Source: Malachius bipustulatus (lineage: Eukaryota; Arthropoda; Insecta; Coleoptera; Melyridae). From it: a DNA stretch of 64,000 nucleotides. Location of the stretch: assembly GCA_910589415.1 (NCBI GenBank), contig OU342633.1:52632404-52696403 (forward strand), in the 5' to 3' direction. The translations under genes and the position numbers were made by a program. Positions 62,674 to 64,000 of the stretch are shown here, in pieces; position 1 is the first letter of the stretch; each line of letters starts with the position of its first letter. The notes beneath the pieces are model-generated. The model made no database searches. It worked only from the letters and a program-made list of their open reading frames with translations, and had not been told where the DNA came from.

Positions 62674-64000
62674 TTGTGGGCAGGTGAATTTTGGAAAACC
62701 ACTTTTTCGTGATCTGGGGGTCGTGATCGGTGGACATTTGATGAGTTTGGGTGATTTTCAAAAAGTGATGTCGTCCTCAATAGTGTATTCTTTTATTAAA
62801 AAATACACTAATACAGCTGAGAGCGAGTTAATAAGAAGAATGACGCCAGGAGATGATGATATAATAAAGAATCAAAAAAATCTTTCTCACATTTATTTCC
62901 AATTCTTTGTTAAATAGGTAGGTACTATTATTGTTTGTGAAAATAAATTTTATAATTCATGACTTGAAATATACATATATAAGTACATAAGAATAATATA
63001 TTAACTACAATATATACTATTTTTCTTACATAACATTCATATTTATTTATTTATCTATTTATACAACAAAATATACATCATAACGCGGAATACAGATATG
63101 GATAATAATAACCATCATCGTTTTTGGGACTCGCCTCAGCAATGCCTATAAACTTACAATAATAGATGCCCTGCTATTTCCAATAATATTGCCGATGAGT
63201 GATGATGAGTCTCAGAAACGATGAAACAATTCTTAAAACAATTACTTATACAAATCAGTATAATATCTACTAACTAAATATCTCTTTTAATATATTATAT
63301 CACATTGATAAGTAACATTATAATGGAAAAGTGAAGGATATTTTATTTATAATTTAAATTACTCTGTCTGGACTTTAACCCTGATCGCGTTTAATTATAT
63401 ATAGGATAAACCCTGGATCTAAATGACACATGACGTTTCTGCTTATTCTAATATACATCTGACAAGTGACAAGTATCACGTGGTGCAACGTGCAAGGTGC
63501 GGGCCTTGTTTGCTTTATGGGTATAATTAAACATTATTAATATCAGGCCCGAATTAAGCTTTCGCGTTTAGCCCCACACCCATGACAGAACCTCAGGACC
63601 AATAGAAGAAGTTAACTCAAATTGACGAATTTGGAAAAATATTTGAAACTAAATAATGGGGACAGATTATAAAATAGCCGCCGTTTAAAAAAATCCGCCG
63701 CCGTTAATATGTATACAATAAAGCCGCCCTCAAAAGGACAGCAAGTATAAATTAGTCTTGTTCAGTTGTTGCATATAGAGAGCGACCCTTTTTAAAATAG
63801 CGGCCGCCCTTTATAACTTATAATCCCGGCCGACCTTTAAATAGATTAACAAATGAGATTAGAACAATAAGAATTTGATTACCTACTTTCAGAGCATAGG
63901 CTTTAAATAAAAAGCCGCCCCCAAAATCATCGCATTCGTTTTAAAACAAAGCCCTTTCAATACAGTCAAAATCAACCTCTTTAAAACTGTAGGTCTGGTA
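62674..64000. other. AT-rich DNA to the window end: no gene recognised
   Basis: No domain-bearing frame. Bases 63650-63960 contain repeated GCCGCC-type patches (near 63680, 63706, 63722, 63801 and 63912) in AT-rich DNA, probably a degraded repeat that continues past the window. Confidence 0.4.

Overview
The window is AT-rich, intron-containing animal DNA, almost certainly from an insect. The evidence is five conserved multi-exon genes with GT/AG introns (some only 60-110 nt), an invertebrate-type calmodulin, and many short palindromic elements ending in ACAGGGTG / CACCCTGT. A beetle is a guess; the order cannot be fixed from the sequence alone.

Layout. 2174-22487 (-): calmodulin in four coding exons spread over 20 kb; its large introns hold a hAT element nested in a fold-back element, several other palindromic elements, and two blocks of the same ~90-bp tandem repeat. 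28434-29137 (+): a short two-exon SRA1-like gene. 30595-34564 (-): TTC7, 12 coding exons, 832 aa. 36794-47712 (+): AP-1 sigma subunit, with a 10-kb last intron, an alternative last exon at 45014-45058, and a candidate cassette exon at 47476-47562. 48285-49888 (-): a membrane-anchored SDR16C/RDH-type dehydrogenase, 5 coding exons, 326 aa. 53150-56318 (-): decayed relics of a DDE_3 transposase and of a THAP-domain coiled-coil gene. 56701-57756 (+): an intact single-exon seven-finger C2H2 protein. From 58 kb to the end there are repeats only: a ~225-bp tandem array, palindromic elements and low-complexity DNA.

The conserved genes alternate in strand (calmodulin -, SRA1 +, TTC7 -, AP-1 sigma +, SDR -), so promoters and 3' ends face each other in pairs. 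They do not form a pathway. TTC7 (plasma-membrane PI4-kinase scaffold), AP-1 sigma (PI4P-dependent TGN/endosome coat) and calmodulin are general housekeeping signalling and trafficking genes. I see no CRISPR, operon, rRNA, tRNA or intact transposase.

The points most worth a second look are the three possible C-termini of AP-1 sigma, the very short SRA1-like gene that lacks the usual C-terminal domain, a family of 55-65 bp near-perfect hairpins with an 8-bp target duplication at one locus, and the two blocks of one tandem repeat inside a single calmodulin intron.
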